A DNA stretch of 64,000 nucleotides from Tolypeutes matacus (lineage: Eukaryota; Chordata; Mammalia; Cingulata; Chlamyphoridae), in contig JAKSZT010053837.1 in assembly GCA_026826555.1 (NCBI GenBank), positions 450,770-514,769 of the forward strand, in the 5' to 3' direction. Both the position numbers and the translations under genes were made by a program. Below the pieces are notes generated by a model. That model ran no database searches and was not told the origin of the DNA. It worked only from the letters and a program-made list of their open reading frames with translations. This document shows, piece by piece, positions 36,077-49,300 of this stretch; position 1 is the stretch's first letter, and each line of letters opens with the position of its first letter.

Positions 36077-37430
36077 AAAGAAAACTACAGACCAATATTT
36101 CTAATGAATATAGATGCAAAAATCCTCAACAAAATAATTGCAAACTGAATCCAAAAGCACATTAAAAGAATTAAACACCACAATCAAGTGGTTTTATTCC
36201 AGGTATGCATGGGTGGTTCCACACAAGAGAATCAATTAGTGTAATAAACCACATTGATAAACTGAAGAAGAAAAACAACATGGTCTTCTCAATTGTTGCT
36301 GAAAAGGCATGTGACAAAATACAACATCAGAAAAGATAAAAAGCACTCCAAAAGATTAGAAAGAAAGAAGCTTTCTCAATATGGTAAAGAGCATATATGA
36401 AAAACCTATAGCTAACATTGTACTCAACAGTGAAAGACTGAAAGCTTTCCCATTGATATCAGGAATTAAAAAAAGGATGCCCACTTTCACCACTGTTATT
36501 CAAAATTGTGCTAGAAGTTCTATCTAGAGCAATTAGGCTAAATAAAGAAATAAAAGGCATCCAAAGAATAAAGGAAGAAGTAAAACTTTCACTGATGTTA
36601 TGATCCTATACCCAGAAAATCCTGAAAAAATCCACAATAAAGTTACTAGAATTAACAAACGAGTACTGCAAAATAGCAGGATACAAGATTAATAGGCAAA
36701 AATCAATAGTGTCTCTATACACTAATGATGTGCAATCTGGAAATCAGAAAAAAATTCCATTTATAATAGTGACTAAAAAAATCAAATATTTAGGAATAAA
36801 CTTAACCAAGGACATAAAGGACCTGTATTCAGAAAACTAAAAAACATTGCAAAAAGAAACCACAGAAGACTTAAATAAATGGAAGAACATCCCTTGTTCA
36901 TGGATTAGAAGACTAAATATTGTTAAAATGTCAATTCTACCCAGACTGATTTACAGATTCAATACAATCCCAATAAAAATCCCAACAGCATTTTTTGTGG
37001 AAGTGGAAAAGCCAATAACCAAATTTATTTGGAAGGGTAAGGGACCCCAAATAGCCAAAAATATCTTTAAAAAGAAGAACAAAGTTAGAGGACTCTCACT
37101 TCCTGACTTTAAAGCATATTACCTAGCTACAGTGACTAAAAACAGCATGGTACTGGCATAAAGACAGACAGATTGACAAATGGAACTGAATTGAGAACCC
37201 AAAAATAGGCCCTCGTATTCACAGTCTGTGATTTTTGACAAAGTTGTTAAGCCCATCCAGCTTGGCCAGAATAGTCTATTCAACAAATAGTTTTGGGAGA
37301 ACTAGACAGCCATATCCAAAAGAAATAAAGAGGACCCCTTTATCATACCTTATTAAAAAATTAACTCAAAATGGATCAAGGACCTGAATATAAAAGCCAG
37401 GACCACAAAACTCTTAAAAGAAAATGTAGG

Positions 37431-37685
37431 GAAGCGGATATGGCTCAGGCGATTGGGCTCCCGTCTACCATATGGGCTCGATTCCCAGGGCCTCCTGATG
37501 AAGGCAAGCTGGCCTGCACCACGGTGGGCTAATGGCCCATGCCGTGGAGAGCTGGCGTAGCAGGATGACAAAACAAAGGGAGACAAGCAGACAGAGTAGA
37601 ATGTGCAGCGAATGGATACAGAGAGCAGACAGCGAGTGCAAGCAGCAAGGGGTAGAATAAATAAATATAAAATAAAGCTTAAAAA
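37431..37685 (+). mobile_element. DAS-like SINE inside L1
   Basis: Head 'gaagcggatatggctcaggc'. The B-box region is shortened ('gggctcgattccc'), and the tail is 'aataaataaatataaaataa'. Flanks 'aaaagaaaatgtagg' and 'aaaagaaaacgtagg' are the target-site duplication. Confidence 0.87.
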
Positions 37686-39554
37686 AAAAGAAAACGTAGG
37701 AAAACATCTTCAAGATCTTGTGGTAGGCGGTAGCTTCTTAAACCTTACACCCAAAGCACAGGCAACAAAAGAAAAAATAGATAAATAGGACCTCCTCAAA
37801 ATTGAACACTTTTGCACCTCAAAGCACTTTGTCAAAAGGGTAAAAAGGCAGCTGACTCAATGGAAGAAAATATTTGGAAATCACATATCCAATAAGGGTT
37901 TAATATTCATGATATATAAAGAGATCGTGCAATTCAACACTAAAAAGACAAATGACCCAATTTAAAAATGAGCAAAAGACTTGAAAAGACAATTGTCCAA
38001 AGAAGAAATACAAATGGCAAAGAGAAACATAGAAAATGCTCAACATCACGTAGCGATTAGGGAAGTGCAAATCAAAACTACAACATTGGTGGGAATGTAG
38101 AATGGTGCAGCCTCTGTGGAACACTGTTTGGCAGTTCTTAAGGAAGTTGAATATAGACTTGCCATGTGACCCGAGAATACCACTCCTAGGTAAACACTCA
38201 GAAGAACTGAGAGCAGAGACATGAATAGACATCTGCACACCGATGTTCATGATTATTCATGATTGCCAAAAGTGGGAAACAATGCAGGTGTCCATCAACT
38301 GATGAAGGGATAAACAAATTGTGGTATATGCACATGATGAACTATTATGCAGCAGTAAGAAGAAATGAAGTCGTGAAGCATATGAAAACATGGATGAATC
38401 TGGAGGACATTGAGTGAAGCAAGCCAGTCACAAATGGACGAATACTGTATGATTGCACTATTACTAACTAAATATATTGTGTAAACTCATGGAGTTACTA
38501 ATTAGAATATAGATCACCAGAAAATAGAAGGAGGGTAGAAAATGGAAAGCTGAGGGCTAATCTGTGCAGAATTGGTAAAAAGGTTGTTTTTAAATTTGGA
38601 AATGAATAGAAATGGTGAAAGCATTTCATGGTGTTTGTAACTAGCAGAGCTATTATTTGGGTATGACAGTGGTTGAAAGGGAAAGTCTAAGGTCATGTAT
38701 ATTACTGGAAGGAAAGTTAAAAACTGTAATATGGGACTGTATAAGATAGTAAAACCTCATGTAAAACATGAATATGGGTCATATCGCATATATAAGACTG
38801 TTTTAACAAAATATAAATACAAATATACTAGAGAGAAGGAAAAAGAATAGCAGCTATGTACGGCAGGGGAAGCATAAAGAGATTGAGAGGTGCATGTTGT
38901 TTGTTTTTTGTTTATTATTATTATTGGAATAATGAAAGGGCTCTAAGAATGATTGACATGATGAATGTACAAATATGTGATTACACCAAATACCACTGAT
39001 TGTATACTTTGGATGGATTTATGCTTTAATAATATGTATAGATAAAATTGATTCATTAAAATTTTTTTTAAATTAAAAAGCAACAGAAAATCTCCTAAGA
39101 TATATTCAGTTAATAAAAACAAATGAAATTTAATGCAAAGATTTTAATAATAATAACAGTACAATAATTTGAAATATCTGCTCTTTGAGAATGGTTGAAT
39201 TATAAATAAAATTAAGCAAAATAAACCTAGCAAGGAATGATGTATTAAATAACCTCCCATTCCATTATTTCTTTTTCTTTTGTTAGTCACTAATTAGGAT
39301 AAATAATTCCTTTATGCATAAATAATATATTTTTTAAAACAAGCTTAGGCCCAAAAGGAAATAGTTTATTTCCTCTAAGCAAAATATAGAAAGGCAGAAA
39401 TTATGCCAACCAAGAACTCCAGTGTCACCACACTCTCCTCAGATCTTCTCTTTGCTGTAGTCTACATGTTTGATTCCTGATCTCAAATTGATTTTTTCCC
39501 ATGATTCTAAATTCTAGACTCGAAGCAAGCACAATTTTATAAATTCCAGGTCAT

Positions 39555-39975
39555 AATCTCTTGAACCTGTAAGTGTTACATTATATGGCGGAAGTGATTC
39601 ACTTATGACCTTGAGTAGGGAAAAGTATCCTGGATTACCTGGCTGGGCCCTAAAAGTAATCCCAAGTGTCCGTATAAGAGGGAGGTAAAGGGAGATTTAA
39701 CCACACAGAAAAAGAAGGCTATGTGACGGCGACACTGCTTTGGAGGAAAGGCCAAGAACCTAGGGATGCAAAGAAGGCTGGAAAAGCAAAGAAGCTGGAA
39801 AAGGCAAGGAAATAGTCTTTCCTAGAGCCTCCAGCCAGAGCAACTACAACCTGCTGATGCCTTGATTTGGACCCAGTAAAAATGATTTGAGGCTCTGCCC
39901 TCCAGAACTGTAAAATAATACAAGTATATGGTATTTCATTACCATAGTCATAGGAAGCTAATATACTCATAACAG
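39555..39975 (+). mobile_element. MLT1-like LTR (ERVL-MaLR)
   Basis: The hallmark series 'ggctgggccctaaaagtaat', 'cccaagtgtccgtataagag', 'aagaaggctatgtgac', 'ctgatgccttgatttgg' and 'cctccagaactgt' is followed by the 'gaagctaatata' end. This matches the recalled MLT1 consensus layout. Confidence 0.7.
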
Positions 39976-40249
39976 AAAAATCTGTCAATAACCTAAAATG
40001 GCCATCAAATGATGAATAAACCATGGTGTATTCATACAAGGAAATACTACGCAGCAATTAAAAAGGAATAAACTACTGATATACATGGATGGATTGCAAA
40101 TGCATCATACCAAGTAAAAGAATCCATTCCCAAAATTGTGCATATTTATAATTCCATTTAATGAAATTCTAGAAAAGGAAACAATATATTGACAGAAATC
40201 CAATCAGTAGTTGTCAGGGGATGGAAGTGGAAGATTGCTAGGGCAATCA

Positions 40250-40748
40250 TGGACACACATAGCGGCCAATCCCTAGCCTTCACCTGCCCCCCTCCTTTTC
40301 TTTGTGTGCAGATATTTCAATATATTTCCATTCCACAGTCCAGAGGAGATGTTAAGTCTAATGGAATTGCCTGACCATACCTTGAAGTGGAAAACAGGAA
40401 GAAGCAGCCCCAGCTGCTTGCCAGGGCAGGAACTCTGTGCAAACTTTGCTTCATACACGCTTTTTGCTCAGTGGCAGATCTCCCTCTCCCTAGGGTGGAT
40501 AAACACTCAACACTCAACCAGTACAGGATCTCTCCTCTCTGACACCAAGTAGGGCGTGCAGAGCTGCCATCAACTGACCTTGACCCAGGCAGTTGTCTCC
40601 CTGGGGTAATAGGCACAAAGGGATCTTTCCCTCTGCTCTTTTGGACCTTTGTTCCATGTAAGTAATAAAGGAGTCAGTAGCTGAAAGTTTCTGTTGTGCC
40701 TGAGCCTGTGCTCCCAGAACGCACCAAATCTCAACTTGCTCCACAAGG
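40250..40748 (+). mobile_element. Solo LTR, copy c (same family as 11.6 kb)
   Basis: Shares 'tgtgtgcagatatttcaata', 'agaagcagccccagctgctt', 'gggatctttccctctgctct', 'agtaataaagg', 'tgttgtgcctgagcctg' and 'caacttgctccaca' with the 11.6-kb copy, in the same order. No internal viral genes recognised. Confidence 0.65.
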
Positions 40749-41119
40749 ATTTACTGCAGTGGGATATGAGAAAATTGGGGGGGGGTGGTACTGGCCAAGA
40801 GTGTTGTAGTAATTCCATAACTTTATACGTTTGTCAAAACTCACTGAAATATACAGTTCAAGTTGGTGAATTTTATTGTAAGCAAGTGTACCACAATAAA
40901 GATGATTAAAAACTAATCATCTAAAGATGATTTCATTATCTGAGATTCTTCCACTCATTATTAACTTTTTCTGATAAGGAAATATAATATTTTTTCGAGA
41001 TTCATAAGAAATTTCACTGTTTTGCTGGTACAGTAGATTTCATAGCACCAGTATATATTTGCAGCCAAATGTTAGACTTCCTTTATGCTTTGAAGCATAA
41101 CACTGTATATTCAATGAAG

Positions 41120-41900
41120 GTTGATAGTTGGTGGGGTTTTTTTTTTACTATTTTTCTTTCAATACTTTAAAAGATGTTCCACTGTCATTTCTTCTGTTTA
41201 ATTTCTGATGAAAAGTCAGTGATAATTTGTATCATTTTTCCATTGAATGTAATGGGCTGTTTTTCTCTGGCTGCATTTGATTTGTTTTCTTCATTTTTGA
41301 ATTTCAGCATTTTGACTATGATGACCCTAAGTCCCTAAGTGTGCTCTTCCTTTTATGTATCTTTCATTAGGCTTACTGAGCTTCTTGGTTTTTATTGTAA
41401 ACTTATATTTTTATAAACAAATTTGGAGATTTTTCAGCCATTATTTCTGCAAGTATTTTCTACCCCATTATCTATGATCTATTTTTTCTGAGATTCCAAT
41501 TACAGATATTTTAACTAAATCTTTTTTATATGTTTATTAGATCAGCTAATTTCTACTCTAGCTATACTCATATTCACCTTTTTCATTCCATTGGGTCCAA
41601 TCTTTTATTAAGCCCTTTTATTGAAATTTTCACTTCAATTTTGGTTCTTTTAGTTCTCAAATTCACATGTGGTTTTCTTTCATAGTTTCCATTTCTCTGC
41701 TAACATTCACTCCTGTTCATTCATTATAACCATAATTTACTTTTATATTTTTGAAAATGCTTAGCTGCTATAAAGCTCTTCTCTCTTAATTGCAAACATT
41801 CTAACTATTTTGGGTTCACTTTCTGTTGACTTTTTTCTCTAGAATATTGGTCAAATTTTCTGGCTTATAGATAGGCCTAAAATTTTTTGCTTGTATTTCG
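41120..41900 (-). mobile_element. Old L1/HAL1-like fragment, antisense
   Basis: The plus strand carries the antisense ORF1 C-terminal block ('gatgaaaagtcagtgataat', 'tctctggctgcatttgattt', 'tttcagcattttgactatga', 'ttttcagccattatttctgc'), the same region as in the L1s at 8.7-9.0 kb but more diverged. Confidence 0.6.
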
Positions 41901-41904
41901 TAAC

Positions 41905-43480
41905 TTGTGAATGATACATTATGAAGACTCTGTATTCTGTTCTGTTCCCAGTGTGTCATATACCATCACTCTTCAGAGAGCACAATGGCTCATTTACCTA
42001 GGACAGGTTAAGAAATAGGAAAAATATTAGCTAGATTTAAAGATTGGCCTATACAAGATGCTGGCAATGGCTCCAAATGTACATCTGTTGTATTAGAATT
42101 CTACTTGGAGATTGACTCTTTAAAGAGATTTTGTACCAAAGAGCATACTCGTGCAAAACTAGAATTTGGTTTTCTCTCTGTTAAATGATGGTATTTTCTT
42201 GGATTATTGGTCTGCTCTTAGTAAGAGGTTATAAAAAGGTTTTCCTTTAACCTTCTGAGTAATCTGACTAGAAGCCAAAAGATTCTGTCTTATCAGAATA
42301 ATTTCCTGTGTTTTGCTGACTTTTTCATCCCCTTTATTGTTGAAGAGAACAAAGTATTCTCATTTTTTAAAGAAACTGTATTTTTACAATCATGTCAACT
42401 CTATTTAGTTTTAAAATATTTTATTTTCATTTTGGTTAAATAAGGAGCCAATTATTGTTTCATACTAGTCTATGATCCTATTTGACCAACTTTTCACATT
42501 CTGTCTTCCCAAAATCAAACTCTAAATGATATAATATTGATTTTAGACTGTCTTTGGGATTTCCCAGAGGGCCCCTGGAAAATCACAAAGGATCTTTCAC
42601 CTTGTAAAAAGTGAGATGCTAGAAATAATTAGGTTGATTTGATAAGTTACAAGTTGCATGGGAAGTGACAAATCAAAAGAGATGCTTAACATTCTCCAGG
42701 TAAAATTTGTATAGGTAAAATTATATTAATATGAATATTCCAGAAATTGTATGAAGTTCCTAGAGATATGTCAGAGACCTTACTCTCTATCATGTGTTCT
42801 GGTGCTACTCTGCCTGATACTGGCAACAACAATATAATATTATTGGCCATAATTTCAATTATTCCTTAAAAATATTCCCCATGCCACAGAAACAACAAAA
42901 GTTCCTTCTCAGTTGCATTATTTTTTAATGAAGTATTAGATATTTCACATTTGTAAAACAGTATTAAACAAACTACAGCCATTTTAAGCTTTTTGTCATC
43001 TGAATATGTTTTTTTATTCTAATGCCTTCCTGAAAGCAATTGCAATCAGCAAGAGGCCAGACTACTTCATTCAAGTCTTCAACAAAAAGGGACTGCCTTG
43101 AGGACACATGGAAAGGACAACACCTGTACTCTGGAACATGGGATTCGAATACATTGCTTAAATAGCTTTGAGATCACAGCAATGGACTGTGTCAAGATTT
43201 CCAGAACTCTAGTGGAGAAACTGATGGGTTCATGAGATCCAGGATCGAGTAAAACAGGATTAATTATGTAGGATTAAATGAACTGATACAGAATGAGTAT
43301 GGGTTTTGTTTGGAATATTACTGATGTTTTAATGTTCTATTTTCTAGAAACAAAGAATCTCTTTCTTTTTTCCCTTAAGCTATCTATAACACATAAAATA
43401 TTTTCTCTTTTTCTCCCTGCCTGATCCCTCTAGAATTCAGAAACTCTTACTGAATCTTCTTATTTTCATGGTAATGTAAT
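41905..43480. other. Intergenic stretch, nothing recognised
   Basis: AT-rich sequence without long frames, KLR exons or repeats I could name. Confidence 0.4.
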
Positions 43481-46030
43481 TATTTGTATAAGTTCAATAA
43501 GAATTTGTCCTAGTTTGCGAGTTGGACATAGTTGGAGACATTGGGTATATAGCCAAGGCTTTGACTGGAATTTCATAAATAAAAGTAATGCTCATTTAAT
43601 CAGATATGACCAGACATTTTTAAGGAACAAAAGTTGACTTTCTGGGGCCAATGCTTACAAAACCTTCTTGGAAAAACCAGCTGATACCTGGCTTGAAGTT
43701 TTCCAACCTTACAATTAAGTAAGGAACTTCACTTCCTGGCAGGCATAGAAACTATATATATGATACTTTGGAGACCTCGAGAACAGAGGAATTCATCTAA
43801 ATCTCTAGGTACCAAAAGTGAAATATTGTGGCAAGTTCATGTCTTGGCCCTAGCCTGGAGAGGCTTTTAAAACTATGAGATTCCTTATAGAAACTTCCAG
43901 CAAAGCAAACGTAAAAAGGCCTTTATGGCAAATCACCATTCTTGTTGCTCCTATGTAACTAATCTAATGAAATCCGCCCTATTTTATGATCAAGAATAAT
44001 TTTATTTGGGGTTATCTTTGATCGAAATAGGGGTGACTTAGAGAGAAAATCTGTGCTTCAGTAGAAAACTAAAGTAGACCTTTGTGTGTTATCAAATTTT
44101 GTTCCTGCTCATTCTTTGAGCTATTTTGTACCCCTTGGTTAACTCCAGGTAACTGCAAAGGTTTGTTACATACCTGTAAACTGGACTGGATCTTGTCCTT
44201 CTGCACACATTGTCAACCTTTAACAAAATCTCAATTTTTCCAATTTCCTTCAACATCAGGCTGTAACTCTCTAAACTAATGTTTGCAATTTTTCTCCCAC
44301 CACCCTGATTTGGTATCACAGAGAATTAAAGCCTGACTACCCAGATTCTTAAAGGGACTCTGACCTTTCCCCAGGACTTAATGTGAGCTAAAGCCCCATT
44401 ACTTGTCATATACCTCAAAGGACTCATCACCGCAGCAGCTCATGCATGAGCTGGTTTTCTCTCTGGACAAGCCACCGACTGAGTCACGGAGGAAGACTAG
44501 CATTCCTCTTTTAAGATGCCTGTCCCTAAAACAACTGACCTTTGCCACCACCTTCTAAGAGATGATTTAACTTATTTTCCAGGAACGGTGACAATAAAAG
44601 TCTTCAAGACACTATTTCTTACACCCTACTTTGCCCCACTCAGATCTCTGATCCCTCTGACTTGTTCAGAGACAAATGAACAAAAGTGGGGACTGAATTT
44701 TACCCAAACCCTGGGATCCTGGAAAACAGTATATATTAAGATATCTCCCATCCTTTGTGGTATGGACCAAGGTGGTCTTAATTTCTTAGGTTGGCTAAAC
44801 ATTAGACAGATCTTCTTGTCTCTAGGACCCTGACCCTGGCCCTCACAATATACAGATAGAAATATGTTGCACCTGGCCTCTACACTAACTCAGAAGACAA
44901 CATTCTGTAACCAACACAGCCTGTTGCTTGACCTCTGCTTCCAGTTCTCCTCTATTAGCTCATCCCAGTCCTTAGGAACTCTCCTGTCCTCTGCTTCAAG
45001 GAGATAAGCACCCGCTTGCTCACTCGCTCGCTCGCTCTATCTCTTGCTCTCTCTCTCCCTCCTTCCCTCTCTCTCTCCCCGCCCTTTTCTCCCTTGCCTA
45101 TAAATTCATCCTTTCCTGTTTAAAAACAAAATTCTATTTAAAGATGGTCTTGTACCAAAATGGTGAAAAAAATCATCCCAGTGGTTAGAGCTCCAAGCAG
45201 ACTCTCTGTTTTGTACTGTGTTTAATGCCAGTGTCTTACTGGTTGCAGGTTGATCAGAGACTTGGAAATACAAAAGTGGGATGAACATTTAAGAATTAGA
45301 AGAATATGAAAATATGTGTGTTTGAACCAAAAGCTCACCAGAATGCATCCATTGCAGAAAAAAAATAACCAGTAAACAAGTGGACAAGATGACCATTCTG
45401 TGGATATCCTCTAGCTTTTTGGAATCTTCATGGCACTGACTTTTGCTGCTACGTTGTGCAAGGAGTACTGGTAATTTCTACTATTACACTTTAAGTTCCA
45501 TGTTGGGAGCATGACTGAACTGACATTACTCCATATCTTCGGCTGACTGAAGCATCTTTGTGCTTCCCTGTGTTGGAGATAAGGAGATTTTTATCTGATA
45601 AAAGGGCAAAAATGCATGCTCAGTGGCAAAACCTATGGGTTATTCTTGATTTGTAATACTCCACCCTAATCTATTGTTCACCTTTTTCTGTTTTGCTCTG
45701 CTTTGCTTCCCAAGGCTTCCTCTCCAGCTGGCTACATGTTGGATTTAGCCAACTGGCAGCATGGAAAAATTGGAAAGCAAGAGTCAGAGTGCTTTTAGAT
45801 TTCTATAATGCAAATAAGTTAACCACACAAGGCCACCAAAGGCTGGTTGAGAAGAGATGTGCAAAATTGGCTCTCCAGAGCGAGCTTCAGTAAAGCCCTG
45901 CCCAACGGGGGCAATGGTTTCCCACTGTTGCTAGTCTCTGAGTTCTGAATCTTTCTTCTTTGTTGTAGTAAACCTGTCTTCACCTCTGTAAGTAGTACTT
46001 TCATTCAATCTCTTGAACCATGTGAAATGG
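43480..46030 (+). mobile_element. Possible endogenous-retrovirus or LTR-derived block
   Basis: Weak case. A TATA-like 'ttgcctataaattcatcctt' (about 45094) follows a CT-rich promoter-like tract. A second LTR-like 3' end reads 'gtaaacctgtcttcacctct' near 45970. Open frames such as 44516..44833 match no viral protein I know. It could equally be several unrelated repeats. Confidence 0.3.
45015..45090. repeat. CT-rich low-complexity tract
   Basis: 'ctcactcgctcgctcgctc' grades into (CT)n and CCTCC runs. Confidence 0.9.
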
Positions 46031-46343
46031 TGTCTATTTCAGGCAGAATCTTGACTTATATGGAAACCTTTCTTGCCTTTTTATCACTAGGCTTTTCCAA
46101 AGTATTTAACACATAGAAGGTATTCGTGAACTTTTTGTTAATGGATTAATATAAAATATGAGCTATGAGGGGAAGATAAGAATCTCCAAAGAATTTGTGG
46201 ATAGTATTTTTTTCTTGTTCCCAATACAATTTAAAAAAACTCAAGAATTTAAATAAAATATTCTTAATTTAGTAAAAATATATTTAACAATATTTTTAAC
46301 AATTTTATAAAAACAACAAATAACCAAAGTATTTTGTAAAACT

Positions 46344-46349
46344 TTTATT
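46344..46349 (-). terminator. Poly(A) signal of the KLRI1-like gene
   Basis: AATAAA on the minus strand (TTTATT on plus), only about 35 bases after the TAG stop. The 3'UTR may instead use a later signal. Confidence 0.4.
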
Positions 46350-46383
46350 AGTTAGGATTCAACAACATATATTAGCAAAACAA

Positions 46384-49300
46384 CTACTGCTGTATGCTAA
46401 GCTCACAGACATAATTTTTCTTAGATGAACATTTGCCATGATAAATATAGCTTCCTCTTATATATGCACAACAATTGTTCTTCCTTTCCAGAAATGTTAA
46501 TCTGTGTGAGATTTAAAAATATTAAAAAAGAAAGATGTAGTATCTGCAAATGCCAATTTTATCTCAACCTTAAAATTAGCTACAAGAACAGACAAAAAGA
46601 AAAAGAAATAAAACAAAAACAAAAAATCAAATCGAAACAAGAACAAAACAAAAGATCCTGAAGATTAATGGTCTTTAACACAAAACATTAGGCTTAACAG
46701 AAAATATTAGACAGTTCCTAATCTCATCCTCTTTGTTCAAGTAGAATTATGGGTCAAATAAGAAATATGAAGAATAATGATTGAGGTTTATATGATCTAT
46801 AAACTCAATTATTTGCCACTGACTGGTCCTCATATACCATGATGCTTTACTTTTTCTTGGTTGCTCTTTCTGTGCCCCATACAGATAACTGAAGAAAAAA
46901 AAAAAATTCCCCCATACTCTGAGAAAAGTTCATTTCTCTAAACACCATACTTACAGGCTTTGGTTCACTTTTGTGCCATCTTCCCATAACCAGAACCCAT
47001 TGGTTTCATTCATTTTGAGGTTAACCCATCCTTCAATTCCCAATATTGAGAAGATTTCCTATTGGGAAAAATTCATAAACCAGAAATAGATGTATATTAT
47101 AATCTACTCATTCCTTACTCAGGAGCTGATTCTAAAACTTCTCTTAGGGACTTGCACATGTGCCTCCTTGGAATTAATAGGCCCTTTCTCAGGTTATCAT
47201 CTCTGTTGTTTTGTTTCCTGGGGGCATTGGATATTCAAATGATCAAGTTTCTCTAATTTCTCCCTAAGAAATTTGAGTCAACTAAGAAAATATCACACTT
47301 TTGGAAACTTCAAGGTTTCCAAATTTAAGGTGGTAATCACTGATACTTCCAAAACAATTACAGATATCATATAATGTAAAAGCAGAAGTGTCTGCCTTAC
47401 CAGCTCTTCCTTGATATCTATCTTCAGAAGGTGGGAATTCATTTCTGCACAGGCAGCATGGCTCTCTAGCCAGGTTTTGGTTTCATTGGAAAGATGATAA
47501 AAACTATTTCCAAATCCAATCCAGTGGTTTAGACAAAGATCACAGGAACAATCTAGAAAATTGTAAACATTAAAAAATAATAACAATAATTACTAACACA
47601 GTTACTAGATTTATAATATGTGTTTTAATACAAATATACATTAGATAGAAAGTAAAACTTAAGAATTTTTGTAACACTTCTGAGCCTATCTTTCCACAGC
47701 CCATAGCTAACAATAATTAATATTTTATTCATTTTTAAAATTTGAAAGTTGTTATAAAATCGCACTCAAAGGGAAGTTACATTTCAAATAATATTATAAT
47801 CATATTGGACATGATTAAAATTATGTTTGCATATTTAAATGGCTAAACAATATGTCATCATATGAACACAAAATGCAAATAGTGAACTATTCCAATTTTG
47901 CCAGAAAACTTATTATTGACAGTTTTAAATATACAGAACAAAATTAAGTCAGTACTTTTAAAACATCATGCTCCAACTATTTAATAAATATTTACAATCT
48001 ACATATTTCCTTCAAACCTTTTTTATAAGTCAGCAAAAATATAGAACTAAAGTTAATTTTGCCCTGAAGAAAATGATTGTTTTCTTCTCTCTTTGAGGAA
48101 AGAATTTGGTTCATACTCTTCCCATCAAGATTACTGAAATATTTATATGTATGTACTGTATAGAGACATAAAAATATATTACTTTACATTTTTATTAATT
48201 TATTTTGATAATAACATCTTTTCCACCCAACATTATTTTTGCAGGAATTTTATATGTTGACAAGTTGTCCATGTTCTTAAATTTATGATTAATATTTTTT
48301 ACATGTCAAAGAATGCTATAACAAACACATCTTTACATATCTTTCAGTGAATCTCTATAAGAATCTCTTTGAGATAAATAGTGAAGAATGAAAAGAATAA
48401 TTTATAAAAATGCATTTGTTTGCTTTTACTCATATTACAATTTTGCCAGCATTGCATAAGTCTCCCTTTAATTTACTTATTTTGCTAGCATTGTTAAATT
48501 TTTAATTTTTAAAAAACCTATACCAATCTATTAGATATGAGATGATATGCCATTGTGTAATAAAAATATTTCCTATTTGCCAATGAAAGTGAGCAACTTT
48601 TCATATATTATTTGTATTTTGAATTTCACTTTTATGATGTTTTGGTTCATATCCTTTGCCCCCACCCTCATCCTATAATTTGTTCTTGTTTCTCTTTTTC
48701 TTGCTGATATGAATGTGTTATTCTGGATACTAATCTATTATATCAGTTAAAGTTTTTCTCTTTTAAAAGCTATAGCTTGGGAAGCGGATGTGGCTCAAAT
48801 GCTTGGGCTCTTGTTTACCATATGGGAGGCCCCGGGTTCAATTCCTGAGGCCTCCTGGTGAAGGCAAGCCAGCCCCTGGTACAGGGACCTGACGGCCCAC
48901 GTGGTGATGAGCTGATAGAACAATTTGACGCAACAAAGGGAGACAAGCAGACACAGAAAAACACACAACAAATGGACACAGTGAGCACAAGCAGCAAGGG
49001 GGGATAAATAAATAAAATAAATCTTTAAAATAAAAAAAAAAAGCTATGGCTTATCTTTGACTTTGTTGACATGTTTGACTTTCCCTTCCAGTACAGTAGA
49101 GTTTTAAAAATTTTAATGAAGTCAAATTTATCTGTCTCTTCTTTACTGTTCTTTCTTATTATTTTCATCTGAGTCAGTACATCTTTTCCAACCCCCATGT
49201 TATATAAGTAATTTCTTCTTTATTTTCCAATAGATATTTTTTGTGCTAGGTTTTTAGCACACCTGCAATCATCTACTGCAATTTAGTGGGATGATTGAGA

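Larger units (their letters stand above)
34190..39080 (+). mobile_element. L1 element, sense, with internal deletion and two SINE insertions
   Basis: A 5'UTR start ('cttctgggaagatggcattc') and ORF1 beginning (about 34900..35130) jump directly at about 35135 into mid-ORF2 ('gcagaaataaatgaaatcaa'). ORF2 then continues ('PIFLMNIDAKILNKIIAN' at 36092..36148; '[18 protein letters not shown]' at 36940..36993) to the 3'UTR ending near 39080 in an A-rich run. DAS SINEs sit at 35706..36076 and 37431..37685. Frameshifted throughout. Confidence 0.85.

Noticed and set aside
47293..47586. 97-codon frame with its own ATG as a separate small gene
   Set aside because: It is lectin exon 47552..47401 read through into flanking introns; splice sites and the 152-nt exon length fit the six-exon model.
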